Assembly (NCBI GenBank): GCA_027039465.1
Contig: JALWEA010000443.1
Location: 1 to 8,626 of the forward strand
Reading direction: 5' to 3'
DNA length: 8,626 bases
From: Calditrichia bacterium
GTDB lineage: Bacteria; Calditrichota; Calditrichia; Calditrichales; Calditrichaceae
The notes below the pieces were generated by a model. It was not told the origin of the DNA. It was given only the letters and a program-made list of their open reading frames with translations, and ran no database searches. This document shows positions 1-6,200 of this stretch, in pieces. How positions within the stretch are numbered: position 1 is the stretch's first letter; each line of letters starts with the position of its first letter. The position numbers were made by a program, and so were the translations under genes.

Positions 1-1202
1 TATTGATGGCCATGTTTTTACGCGGCCTGGATCAAGATGAATCCAATAGCTATACGGAGGCCATGCTGCATTCCGGAAAAATTATCGATTTAAGCGACGT
101 GCCTGGCATAAAAGTGGATAAACACAGTACCGGCGGCGTGGGCGATAAAGTCTCCATCATTCTGGCACCGATTGTGGCGGCTGCCGGGGTTCCCGTGCCC
201 ATGATTTCGGGAAGAGGACTGGGACACACCGGAGGTACGCTTGACAAATTGGAAAGCATTCCCAACTTTCGGGTTAATATGACCATTCCCGAGTTCAAAG
301 AACGCCTGCAAAAAGTCGGTGCCTGTCTGATCGGCCAAACCGATGAAATCGTACCGGCCGACAAAAAGATTTACGCTTTGCGCGACGTAACGGCCACCGT
401 GGAATCCATTCCTTTGATTTGCGGCAGCATCATGAGTAAAAAAATCGCCGAGGGCATTGACGCGCTGGTGTTGGATATTAAGACTGGCAGCGGCGCCTTC
501 ATGAAAGAATACGAGCAATCCAAGGAATTGGCGCGTCAGCTCATTCAAATCGGAGAACGTTTCGGCAAGAGGACCATTGCTTTTATTACCAATATGAATC
601 AACCTTTGGGGGAAGCCGTCGGCAATTGGTTGGAAATCAAAGAATGTCTGGATGCCATGCAGGGCCGCGGACCGCAGGACCTTCTGGAAGTGACTTTAAC
701 TTTGGCCGGGGCCATGATTTACCTTGGCGGCAAGGTGGAAACCATGGAAGACGGTTACGGCTTGGCCAAACAGATTTTGGACAGCGGCGCCGCTCTGGAA
801 AAGTTCATGGAAATTGTAGTGGCTCACAACGGAGATCCGCATTTTTTGTTCCATCCGGATCAATATCCGAAGAATCGCTTTGAAGTGCAGGTAAAAGCCA
901 AAGAAGACGGTTATTTGGCCAAAGTGGATGCCTATCAGGTTGGCTTGACGGCCGTGTTGTTGGGCGCGGGCCGGAGCAAGGCCGACGATGACATCGATCC
1001 TAAAGCCGGTATTTTAGTGCACAAAAAAGCGCCTCAAAAGGTAAGCAAAGGCGATGTCATCATGACCTTTTACACGGATAACGAAAACATTCTTAAAGAA
1101 GCGGAAGAACGATTGCATCAGTCCGTCAGTTACAGCCAAGAAGAGCCGAAGCCGGAAAAGATGATCTTCGAATATTTGGATAAGGATCGCTTGACGAAGT
1201 AA
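1..1202 (+). CDS. deoA: Thymidine/pyrimidine-nucleoside phosphorylase, 5'-truncated by window edge
   Basis: Cytoplasmic pyrimidine salvage enzyme that splits thymidine (and possibly uridine) with phosphate into base plus (deoxy)ribose-1-phosphate. The reading frame is open from the window edge, so the true start lies upstream; 399 residues are readable and about 40 N-terminal residues are missing relative to the ~435-440 aa family. Numbering from the codon at 3-5: phosphate-binding KHSTGGVGDK at 40-49, SGRGLGHTGGT at 69-79, and LRDVTATVES from 126. R127, S142 and K146 have the same spacing as E. coli DeoA R171, S186 and K190. The residue matching E. coli Met111 (Lys108 in Bacillus-type Pdp, from memory) is M67, which favours thymidine preference; this is an inference. 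The stop TAA is 3 bases before the rsgA ATG, so the two are probably co-transcribed and translationally coupled. The family is certain; the deoA versus pdp name is less so. Confidence 0.93.
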   Translation, partial: LMAMFLRGLDQDESNSYTEAMLHSGKIIDLSDVPGIKVDKHSTGGVGDKVSIILAPIVAAAGVPVPMISGRGLGHTGGTLDKLESIPNFRVNMTIPEFKERLQKVGACLIGQTDEIVPADKKIYALRDVTATVESIPLICGSIMSKKIAEGIDALVLDIKTGSGAFMKEYEQSKELARQLIQIGERFGKRTIAFITNMNQPLGEAVGNWLEIKECLDAMQGRGPQDLLEVTLTLAGAMIYLGGKVETMEDGYGLAKQILDSGAALEKFMEIVVAHNGDPHFLFHPDQYPKNRFEVQVKAKEDGYLAKVDAYQVGLTAVLLGAGRSKADDDIDPKAGILVHKKAPQKVSKGDVIMTFYTDNENILKEAEERLHQSVSYSQEEPKPEKMIFEYLDKDRLTK

Positions 1203-1205
1203 GCA

Positions 1206-2009
1206 ATGGGACGCATTACCAAAAAGCAAAAGCAACGCATCCGCTATTATTTGAAAGCCAAACCGGCCCTGGATCAAAAAAAGGAAATTATTCACGCCGG
1301 AGATGTGCCCAAATATATTGCCCGCCACATTCCCGTCATCCGGCGGATTGCCCAGAATATCGATCAACTGGTCATTGTGGCCTCTTTTGTGGAACCGCCC
1401 TTAAAAACCGGTTTAATTGATCGCTTTTTGGTTTTGGCCGAATTGGAGCAATTGGAACCGATCATTTGCCTGAACAAAACGGATCTTTTGGAGCGTCCCG
1501 AGGAAGCCGAAGAAGTGGCCTCCATCTACCGGCCGTTGGGCTATCGGGTGTTACTGACTTCCGCCGTGAGCGGACAGGGCATTGGGGAACTGCGACAACT
1601 TCTTATGGGGCGTATCTCCGCCTTAGCCGGACATTCCGGCGTTGGCAAGAGCAGCCTGCTTAATGCCGTTGCTCCCGATTTGGATATTGAAGTTAATGAG
1701 GTGAGCGCCGCTACCAAAAAAGGAAGACATACCACTTCCAAGGTGCGGGTTTACAATTTGGACGATCAAAGCAAGGTCATTGATTTGCCTGGGATCAAAT
1801 TATTGAATTTTATTGATATTCATTACGATGAGGCCCGACTTTTTTACCGCGAATTCGAGCAATATGCCCCCTTCTGCAAATACCGCGATTGCCAACACAT
1901 CACCGAAGATCACTGCGCCGTCAAAGAAGCGCTTGAAGAGGGTAAAATTCATCCTTTGCGCTACGAATCCTATTTGAATCTGGTTGAATCGTTAAAAAAT
2001 ATCACCTGA
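1206..2009 (+). CDS. rsgA: Ribosome small-subunit-dependent GTPase RsgA, short form without a recognisable OB-fold
   Basis: Circularly permuted GTPase that acts in late 30S ribosomal subunit maturation. The 267 aa product shows the permuted motif order: G4 NKTD (90-93), G5 TSAVSG (118-123), G1/P-loop GHSGVGKSS (142-150), switch I GRHTT (173-177), G3 DLPG (193-196). A zinc-binding C-x4-C-x-H-x5-C follows (C224, C229, H231, C237), then a helical C-terminus. The segment IDQLVIVAS...EPPL (52-65) that normally opens the G domain begins only 50 residues in. Usual RsgA proteins have roughly 80-120 residues there, including an OB-fold that contacts 16S rRNA. The N-terminus instead is a basic tail (KKQKQRIR) resembling the Lys/Gln/Arg-rich tail before the OB-fold in E. 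coli RsgA. ATG at 1206 is 3 bases past the upstream stop and lacks a clear Shine-Dalgarno, consistent with coupling. No terminator is visible after the stop. RsgA identity is secure; the missing domain is the oddity. Confidence 0.93.
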   Translation: MGRITKKQKQRIRYYLKAKPALDQKKEIIHAGDVPKYIARHIPVIRRIAQNIDQLVIVASFVEPPLKTGLIDRFLVLAELEQLEPIICLNKTDLLERPEEAEEVASIYRPLGYRVLLTSAVSGQGIGELRQLLMGRISALAGHSGVGKSSLLNAVAPDLDIEVNEVSAATKKGRHTTSKVRVYNLDDQSKVIDLPGIKLLNFIDIHYDEARLFYREFEQYAPFCKYRDCQHITEDHCAVKEALEEGKIHPLRYESYLNLVESLKNIT

Positions 2010-2025
2010 GCCGGTAAACCTTCGA

Positions 2026-2496
2026 TTAAATTTCTTCCCCGAACAACCCTTTGTGCATCTTGTAATATTTTTCCACACGCAAACGGTGATTTTCTTCTTC
2101 CTGTGAAAGATTCCGTAAAAGTTCACGCACTTCCTGATTATTCGTCAGTTCGGCCGCCTTTTGATAGCGCAGCTTGGCCGTTTGCTCACGCTGCATGGCC
2201 ATCTCCAAAAGTTGGGCAATGGTCATTTGCGCGGGTAATTCGAGGTCGTTACTTCCGTGAGAGGTTTGCACCAAACGCAACACTTCGGGGTCTTCGATGG
2301 GTGCCTCAGTATCGTACAAACCGGTTTCCCGAATATTGTAAAGCAGATCCTCATGCCGCTGCTCTTCTTGCGCCAATTGCCGGAAAAACTTTTTCGTTTC
2401 TTCGTCCTTGGCAAGCTCCACGCCGAATTGATACAATTTTTGTGAATTTTGTTCCTGAACAATAGCCGTATTCAACAAATCTTTTAACGTACTCAT
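2026..2496 (-). CDS. Ferritin-like di-iron protein (rubrerythrin family, no rubredoxin domain)
   Basis: A 156 aa all-helical protein with two copies of the ferritin-like helix-pair pattern. Helix 1 carries E15 in a QEQNSQKLY context and helix 2 an EEQRH motif (E45, H48). After a linker (about 60-90), helix 3 carries E104 (MQREQTAKLRY) and helix 4 EEENH (E134, H137). These six residues match the expected carboxylate/histidine ligands of a di-iron centre in a four-helix bundle. There is no C-terminal Cys-x2-Cys pair, so it lacks the rubredoxin domain of classical rubrerythrin. Family members act in peroxide reduction, oxidative stress or iron handling, mostly in anaerobes; the exact reaction here cannot be read from sequence. 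ATG at 2494-2496 has a good Shine-Dalgarno (AGGAG, complement of 2503-2507, 6-base spacer). The gene converges on rsgA with 16 bases between stops, so antisense read-through is possible. Confidence 0.88.
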   Translation of the reverse strand: MSTLKDLLNTAIVQEQNSQKLYQFGVELAKDEETKKFFRQLAQEEQRHEDLLYNIRETGLYDTEAPIEDPEVLRLVQTSHGSNDLELPAQMTIAQLLEMAMQREQTAKLRYQKAAELTNNQEVRELLRNLSQEEENHRLRVEKYYKMHKGLFGEEI

Positions 2497-2533
2497 CGTT
2501 TGCTCCTTTTAGTTTGAATGATGGCCCGTCTTT

Positions 2534-2545
2534 CGTTTTAAAACG
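2534..2545. promoter_or_regulatory. Perfect 12-bp palindrome in the leader of the ferritin-like gene
   Basis: CGTTTTAAAACG is its own reverse complement and lies 38-49 bases upstream of the ferritin-like ATG. Overlapping it, GCCCGT (2524-2529) and ACGGGC (2543-2548) can form a competing 6-bp stem. Position and symmetry would suit a binding site for a dimeric repressor or a leader hairpin. No known operator consensus is matched with certainty, and a 12-bp AT-rich palindrome may be chance. Confidence 0.35.
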
Positions 2546-2596
2546 GGCTGAATGCGTAAAAAATTTCACAATACCCGAATTTAATATTATTCCGTT

Positions 2597-2614
2597 AATG
2601 AAACAACGTTCATT
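2597..2614. repeat. Short inverted repeat, 6-bp arms
   Basis: AATGAA (2597-2602) and TTCATT (2609-2614) are perfect inverted copies separated by ACAACG. The repeat sits about 100 bases upstream of the ferritin-like start and about 130 bases upstream of the coaC-like start. It could be a regulator site for either gene. The arms are short enough that chance is a real alternative. Confidence 0.3.
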
Positions 2615-2741
2615 TGACCGATCGCTGCCTCTTTGTTCCAAAATTCATTGACGTTTAATCCGCAGCATCGAATTTAGTGCTCGGCATTGCTTCCGATAAC
2701 AAAATGTCCTAATTTTAATTAATCATTAATCGGAGCGCATT

Positions 2742-3290
2742 ATGAAGCTTGTCATCGGCATAACATCATCGATCGCGGCCTATCGGTTGCCCAATTTAAT
2801 TTCGCAATTGGTAAAAAAAGAATATCGGATCAAAACCATTGTCACGGAAAAAGCCAAAGCCTTTGTGGCGCCGCAGGCGCTGGCCGTAATGAGTCAGAAT
2901 CCGTGTTTTGACGATGCGGCGGAATGGGGTAATAACCAACAGGTGCTGCACATCGAGCTAGCCAAGTGGTGCGACGCCATGCTCATTGCACCGTTAACGG
3001 CCAATACGCTGGCTAAAATAAGTAACGGATTATGCGACAATTTGCTGACTTCCACCGTGCGCGCCTTGGGCGATAAACCGCTGATTTTGGCTCCTGCCAT
3101 GAACACCCGCATGTGGGAGAATCCATTGACAGCCCGTCAATTGGAAGAAATTAAGCGCTTTTACCGCGTAACGGTCATTCCTCCGATTGCCAAACGTTTG
3201 GCCGACGGCGATACGGGCATGGGCGCATTAGCTGAAGACCCGACGATAATTAAGACGCTGGATGAAATTCGTCAGGAATACGGCTTTTAA
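2742..3290 (+). CDS. coaC: Stand-alone CoaC-type flavoprotein decarboxylase (HFCD family) with Asp at the catalytic Cys position
   Basis: 182 aa FMN-dependent protein of the homo-oligomeric flavin-containing Cys decarboxylase family. CoaC turns phosphopantothenoylcysteine into phosphopantetheine in coenzyme A synthesis. Landmarks: N-terminal flavin-binding GITSSIAAY (6-14), the active-site His in the LHIELA context (H70), PLTANTLAKISNGLCDNLL (84-102) in place of the usual PASANT, and PAMNTRMW (118-125) matching the family PxMNxxMW. The substrate clamp reads LADGDTGMGAL (153-163), where the usual form is ACGD. The Cys needed for the final reductive step (Cys158 in E. coli Dfp, Cys175 in AtHAL3a) is Asp155 here. 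No CoaB domain follows, so it is not a CoaBC fusion. The ATG is supported by GGAG at 2732-2735 with a 6-base spacer. The gene converges on the XRE gene with 5 bases between stops. Family is certain; CoaC activity itself is uncertain because of Asp155. Confidence 0.85.
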   Translation: MKLVIGITSSIAAYRLPNLISQLVKKEYRIKTIVTEKAKAFVAPQALAVMSQNPCFDDAAEWGNNQQVLHIELAKWCDAMLIAPLTANTLAKISNGLCDNLLTSTVRALGDKPLILAPAMNTRMWENPLTARQLEEIKRFYRVTVIPPIAKRLADGDTGMGALAEDPTIIKTLDEIRQEYGF

Positions 3291-3295
3291 AAAAT

Positions 3296-3661
3296 TCAGT
3301 CATCCCGCTCGGTAGCGCCAAGTCGATGAATCAAGGTGACAAGAGCCTGGCGCGCATCCTGCGGCAGACGGGAAATACTGCGGGCCAAACTCAAATCCGC
3401 ATCATAGGCGACTGTTTCTTCTTCCACTTTACCGGCATACCAATAAGCTTTTTCTCCCGTCAGAATCCATTCCATAGTGGTTCTTCCCAATTGCGCCATG
3501 CGCAAAAGTACGTCGGCCGGAGGCAGGCGGTTGTTTAAATATTTGCTGACCGCCGATTGACTCACCCCAAGCGCCCGGGCAAATTCGGCCTGCGTCAATC
3601 CTTTTTCCCGCCGGATGGCCTCAATGCGTTGGCCGATGGTTTTTAGTTTTAATTGTTCCAT
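3296..3661 (-). CDS. XRE/Cro-CI family helix-turn-helix regulator
   Basis: 121 aa if started at the ATG at 3659-3661. The HTH_3 domain spans about 8-65: positioning helix LTQAEFARAL (22-31), then GVSQSAVSKYLNN (32-44) as turn and recognition helix. TTMEWILTGE (61-70) matches the tail often found after CI-like HTH domains. The remaining ~50 residues are acidic then helical (LPQDARQALVTLIHRL) and may mediate dimerisation; there is no peptidase or ligand domain. An in-frame TTG at 3671-3673 would add four residues, but ATG is preferred; neither start has a clear Shine-Dalgarno, so a leaderless or very short leader mRNA is possible. It is divergent from the DUF2851 gene and separated from it by a dense repeat cluster, the classic layout of an autoregulated repressor and its target. 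DNA-binding role is secure; target is inferred. Confidence 0.9.
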   Translation of the reverse strand: MEQLKLKTIGQRIEAIRREKGLTQAEFARALGVSQSAVSKYLNNRLPPADVLLRMAQLGRTTMEWILTGEKAYWYAGKVEEETVAYDADLSLARSISRLPQDARQALVTLIHRLGATERDD

Positions 3662-3728
3662 TTGGAATACCAAAATATATTTGGAATATTTGATTTGGAA
3701 TCGTAAATTCCGATTGGAATTTACGATT
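3656..3728. promoter_or_regulatory. Probable multi-site operator between the XRE regulator and DUF2851 gene
   Basis: Nearly every base between the two divergent starts belongs to a repeat. ATTTGGAAT occurs exactly at 3660-3668, 3679-3687 and 3693-3701, with a degenerate copy GATTGGAAT at 3712-3720; the start-to-start spacings are 19, 14 and 19. The copies also form dyads: TTCC-N4-GGAA at 3656-3667 and again at 3708-3719 (TTCC at 3708-3711), TTTGG-N4-CCAAA at 3661-3674, and CCAAA-N5-TTTGG at 3670-3684. The first dyad overlaps the regulator's own start codon. Such clustered dyads suit cooperative binding by an XRE dimer and autorepression. Which promoter elements are covered cannot be read confidently. 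Confidence 0.65.
3699..3728. repeat. Perfect 13-bp inverted repeat with 4-base centre
   Basis: AATCGTAAATTCC (3699-3711) and GGAATTTACGATT (3716-3728) are perfect inverted copies around GATT. It ends 12 bases before the DUF2851 ATG (3741). It has no following T-run, so it is not an intrinsic terminator of the regulator or of anything on the plus strand. It is best read as the strongest operator of the cluster, or as a 5' hairpin in the DUF2851 transcript that could affect translation, since no clear Shine-Dalgarno is present. Confidence 0.85.
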
Positions 3729-3740
3729 ATACGAATTGGT

Positions 3741-5054
3741 ATGCAAGAAAATCAGCTTTACGCCTTGTGGCAGGCCCTAGGGCGTTCCGGACAATGGGTG
3801 CATGACGGGCGCCATACCTTGCGCGTCATCGATCCGGGAACCCTTAATTTGTCGTTCGGGCCGGATTTTACCGGCGCCCGTTTCGACCTGGACGGCACCC
3901 GAATCTACGGTGATGTGGAAATGCACCTTAAACAGGTTGATTGGTACCGTCACCAGCACCATTTAAATCCCTTTTATCAAAACGTGGCCTTGCATGTTGT
4001 GCTCGCCCCTGCGGAAGAACCGGCGCAGGTGCTTTCGCGCATCAGCCAGCGTTCCATTCCTTCCTTTTTCCTCGAGGCAAACGCCCTGCCTCATATTGCC
4101 CGGCATCCGGCTCTGCAATGTCGTCCGCAAACCATTGTACCCGGTGTAAAGAAAATCTTGCAGGAATTGGCGCTTAAGCGCTTTCAGGCCAAAGTGCGCG
4201 CCCTGTTCCAGCAGTTGGAAACGGTTTCTCTAGCCCAGCTATTCTACGAATCGTTTTTACGCACATTGGGTTATCCTGGTAACGCGGCGCCGTTCCAGCT
4301 TTTGGCGCAACGGTTGCCTGTGGCCTGGCTGGAGCGTCAAACGGCTTCTCCGTTTACCTCCTTCCGGCGGTTGTACGCCCTGTATGCCGGGCAGGCCGGG
4401 TTTTTAGCCGCTAACGCGTCCGATGCTTACATATTGCAGCTAAAAACCCTTTACGAGGAGCAGCGTTCTTTGCTCCCTTCGGAAGGTTTACCTTCGGCAA
4501 TGTGGCGTTTTAGCGGCGTTCGGGCGGTCAACCATCCCCATTTTCGTTTGGCGGCCTGGGTGGCTTTATTGCAAAATGCAAAGGGCCTTCCCTTTGAGGG
4601 CATGTACGGTCTTTTTGCCGCACGACAGCCTTATCCGAAGTTGCTCCAACAATTAACAACTTATTTTCAAATACCGGTAACGGGCTATTGGCAATCGCAT
4701 TATCGTTTGTCGGCAAAAGCCGTGCGCAAAGGCCCCAAATTTTTCTTTGGCCGTGCTCGTCTTTTCGAACTCCTGATCAATACGCTCATCCCGGTTATGG
4801 CGGTACGGGCCTTACAAAGTCAATCCGAAGGTTTCCTGAGTTATTTGCAAAATTTCTATCTTTGGTTGCCTTCGGTCACACCTTACCGCTCATTAACCCG
4901 TTATTTTTCTTGGTGGGAAGCGTACCACAAACTCTGGTCGGCGCAGGCTTTTTGGCAGTCCATACTGCAACTGGATGAAGAATTTTGCCGTGCGGGCGCT
5001 TGTGCTCAGTGCCCTTTAAGACATAAGCTTGACAAAAAGCAATGTTTTGATTAA
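3741..5054 (+). CDS. DUF2851 family protein with C-terminal four-Cys cluster
   Basis: 437 aa, the usual size of DUF2851 proteins, which are common in Bacteroidota and relatives and have no established function. ATG 3741 is chosen because the family N-terminus (ENQLYALW) begins directly after it; the frame is open further upstream (to 3615), but that runs through the operator and the regulator gene. The N-terminal domain has GPDF (40-43), GDVEMHLKQVDW (57-68), then H71, H73, H74 and LHVV (84-87). The P-D...E-x-H layout resembles PD-(D/E)xK nucleases, but this is my inference. The middle is helical, with a VRAVNHPHFRLA segment (260-271) that fits the family's RP-N-P-R motif. The C-terminus has C416-x4-C421-x2-C424-x10-C435, a plausible zinc or Fe-S site; C127 is another candidate ligand. 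No signal peptide, so cytoplasmic. It is likely repressed by the divergent XRE protein. Confidence 0.87.
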   Translation: MQENQLYALWQALGRSGQWVHDGRHTLRVIDPGTLNLSFGPDFTGARFDLDGTRIYGDVEMHLKQVDWYRHQHHLNPFYQNVALHVVLAPAEEPAQVLSRISQRSIPSFFLEANALPHIARHPALQCRPQTIVPGVKKILQELALKRFQAKVRALFQQLETVSLAQLFYESFLRTLGYPGNAAPFQLLAQRLPVAWLERQTASPFTSFRRLYALYAGQAGFLAANASDAYILQLKTLYEEQRSLLPSEGLPSAMWRFSGVRAVNHPHFRLAAWVALLQNAKGLPFEGMYGLFAARQPYPKLLQQLTTYFQIPVTGYWQSHYRLSAKAVRKGPKFFFGRARLFELLINTLIPVMAVRALQSQSEGFLSYLQNFYLWLPSVTPYRSLTRYFSWWEAYHKLWSAQAFWQSILQLDEEFCRAGACAQCPLRHKLDKKQCFD

Positions 5055-5098
5055 ACTTTTTATTATTATTTTCCGAATATCTTCTGCAAATATGTAAC

Positions 5099-5129
5099 TT
5101 GGCAAACGAAACGGCTTCTAACATTTAAT
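5099..5129 (+). promoter_or_regulatory. Weak candidate sigma70-type promoter for the DUF350/transglycosylase pair
   Basis: TTGGCA (5099-5104) and TTTAAT (5124-5129) each match the -35 and -10 consensus at five of six positions, but the 19-base spacer is longer than ideal. It lies in the 105-base gap after the DUF2851 stop, 30 bases before the next ATG. No terminator hairpin was seen in this gap, so read-through from the DUF2851 gene is also possible. Confidence 0.3.
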
Positions 5130-5159
5130 CAGAATAAATTCCTTAAAGAAAGGCTTGTT

Positions 5160-5396
5160 ATGGAATTTTCATGGCTTGATCCGATTATGATCCGGAACTT
5201 TATTTATGCCGTGGTCGGCGTGCTGGTTGGCATGATCTCTTCGATTATAACGTACAAATTGGTCAACCGCAGCACCCATTTCGATATTCCCAAGGAATTG
5301 GAAAAAGGAAACCTGGCCGTGGGCATGGTGGTCGCCGGTATTTTTATTATGATCGGATTAATTGTCGGTCTAATTATAGGGATGAGTTTGAATTAA
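5160..5396 (+). CDS. DUF350 family small membrane protein
   Basis: 78 aa with two predicted membrane helices (about 13-34 and 53-75) joined by a short loop carrying FDIPKELEKGNLAVG. The E-L-x-K-G-N-x-A pattern at the start of the second helix is characteristic of DUF350; longer relatives such as E. coli YjfL carry more helices. The function is unknown. AAAGG lies 7-8 bases before the ATG. Its stop is 2 bases before the transglycosylase ATG, so the two are almost certainly translated from one message, suggesting a shared envelope role. Confidence 0.82.
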   Translation: MEFSWLDPIMIRNFIYAVVGVLVGMISSIITYKLVNRSTHFDIPKELEKGNLAVGMVVAGIFIMIGLIVGLIIGMSLN

Positions 5397-5398
5397 TC

Positions 5399-6139
5399 AT
5401 GCGTACCCTTATCATTGGCATATTATTTTTAGGGCTGTTAAGCTCGTGCAAACCGCAGGGAGAGGCGGCGGTTCAGCCCAATGAGGCGGATAGTACTCTG
5501 ATTCGCATGGTCGAGCAGCGCATCAACGAAAAGAAAGAATTGGAAAAATTGCGCTGGCAATTGGAACGCTCTAATTTTATGCGCCATATCTCCCGATACA
5601 AGCCCATCATTAAAAAATATGCCAAACGTTACGGATTCGACTACCGTCTGATTATCGCACAGATTGTGCAGGAATCGGGTTTTAAGATGCATGCCCGCAG
5701 CCGAGTCGGTGCGCGCGGCTTGATGCAGATTATGCCGGGAACGGCTAGGGAACTGAGCCGTGAGCTGGATATCGAATACATCATGATGACCCCGCGCGAG
5801 AACATTGCCGCCGGTATTTACCATTTGTACAAACAGTACAGCTATTTCCCGGACGCGCCGAAAGAAGACCGTACCAAGCTGGCTTTGGCTAGTTACAACT
5901 GCGGTGCCGGACGTATATTTGACGCTCAGGACATTGCACGTTTTTACAAACAACCGGCTAATCGGTGGGAAACGGTAAAGCCCTATTTGGCCATGCTTAA
6001 AAAATCCGATTGGCAGCTTCATTTACAGGTTTGGCCCGAAGGCAGGCCGCCGCACGGATACTTTAACGGTTATCGGGAAACCATCGCCTACGTTGAAAAT
6101 ATCTGGACGTTGTATCAGATGTACCGCAAAATTCTTTAA
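5399..6139 (+). CDS. Lipoprotein lytic transglycosylase (SLT domain, MltF-like)
   Basis: 246 aa. Residues 1-17 form a lipoprotein signal with lipobox LSSC (C17), so the mature protein is probably anchored by a lipid in the periplasm. Residues 35-60 are charged and helical, perhaps a short coiled coil or stalk. The SLT goose-type lysozyme fold spans about 66-200. It has catalytic Glu E92 in IVQESGF, then GARGLMQIMPGTA (104-116), ENIAAGIYHL (134-143), ALASYNCGAGRI (162-173) and a late ETIAYVENI (227-235), all hallmark motifs of family 1 transglycosylases. Enzymes of this type cleave the glycan strands of peptidoglycan with 1,6-anhydro product formation, for wall turnover or to open the wall for envelope machines. 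Translation is likely coupled to the DUF350 gene just upstream. MltF-like rather than MltC/Slt is judged from the motifs and length; there is no extra substrate-binding domain. Confidence 0.92.
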   Translation: MRTLIIGILFLGLLSSCKPQGEAAVQPNEADSTLIRMVEQRINEKKELEKLRWQLERSNFMRHISRYKPIIKKYAKRYGFDYRLIIAQIVQESGFKMHARSRVGARGLMQIMPGTARELSRELDIEYIMMTPRENIAAGIYHLYKQYSYFPDAPKEDRTKLALASYNCGAGRIFDAQDIARFYKQPANRWETVKPYLAMLKKSDWQLHLQVWPEGRPPHGYFNGYRETIAYVENIWTLYQMYRKIL

Positions 6140-6200
6140 GTGCTGGCCTTTCGGCTTTACTGATTACCTTCCGTTTCAAAATCCCATTATTAAAAAATAC

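Larger units (their letters stand above)
2497..2741. other. Divergent intergenic region between ferritin-like gene and coaC-like gene
   Basis: These 245 bases hold no credible coding sequence. They must contain the promoters of two divergent genes. Visible items are the ribosome binding sites at either end, a 12-base palindrome at 2534-2545 nested in a possible stem, and a 6-bp inverted repeat at 2597-2614. There is also a very AT-rich stretch just before the coaC-like gene, with ATTAAT occurring twice around one base at 2718-2730. A weak forward promoter could be TTGACG (2648-2653) with TTTAGT (2673-2678), but the 19-base spacing is long, so I do not call it. Confidence 0.6.

Noticed and set aside
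90..602. Long minus-strand open frame opposite the phosphorylase
   Set aside because: It lies wholly inside a gene with conserved catalytic motifs on the other strand and shows no recognisable domain or ribosome binding site.
2103..2465. Plus-strand open frame opposite the ferritin-like gene
   Set aside because: It overlaps a gene whose six di-iron ligands are correctly spaced; the overlapping frame has no domain signal.
3699..3728. The 13-bp inverted repeat as an intrinsic terminator
   Set aside because: It lies between two divergent starts and has no T-run on either side; an operator fits better.
3615..3740. 42-residue N-terminal extension of the DUF2851 protein
   Set aside because: The extension would run through the operator cluster and the regulator's 5' end, and the family N-terminus starts right at the ATG at 3741.
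5438..6022. 194-codon minus-strand open frame opposite the transglycosylase
   Set aside because: The plus-strand frame has a lipobox and all SLT motifs; the antisense frame has no plausible start context or family resemblance.
6140..6165. Possible intrinsic terminator after the transglycosylase gene
   Set aside because: Only a very short GGCC/GGC stem can be drawn and no T-run follows, so I do not call a terminator.
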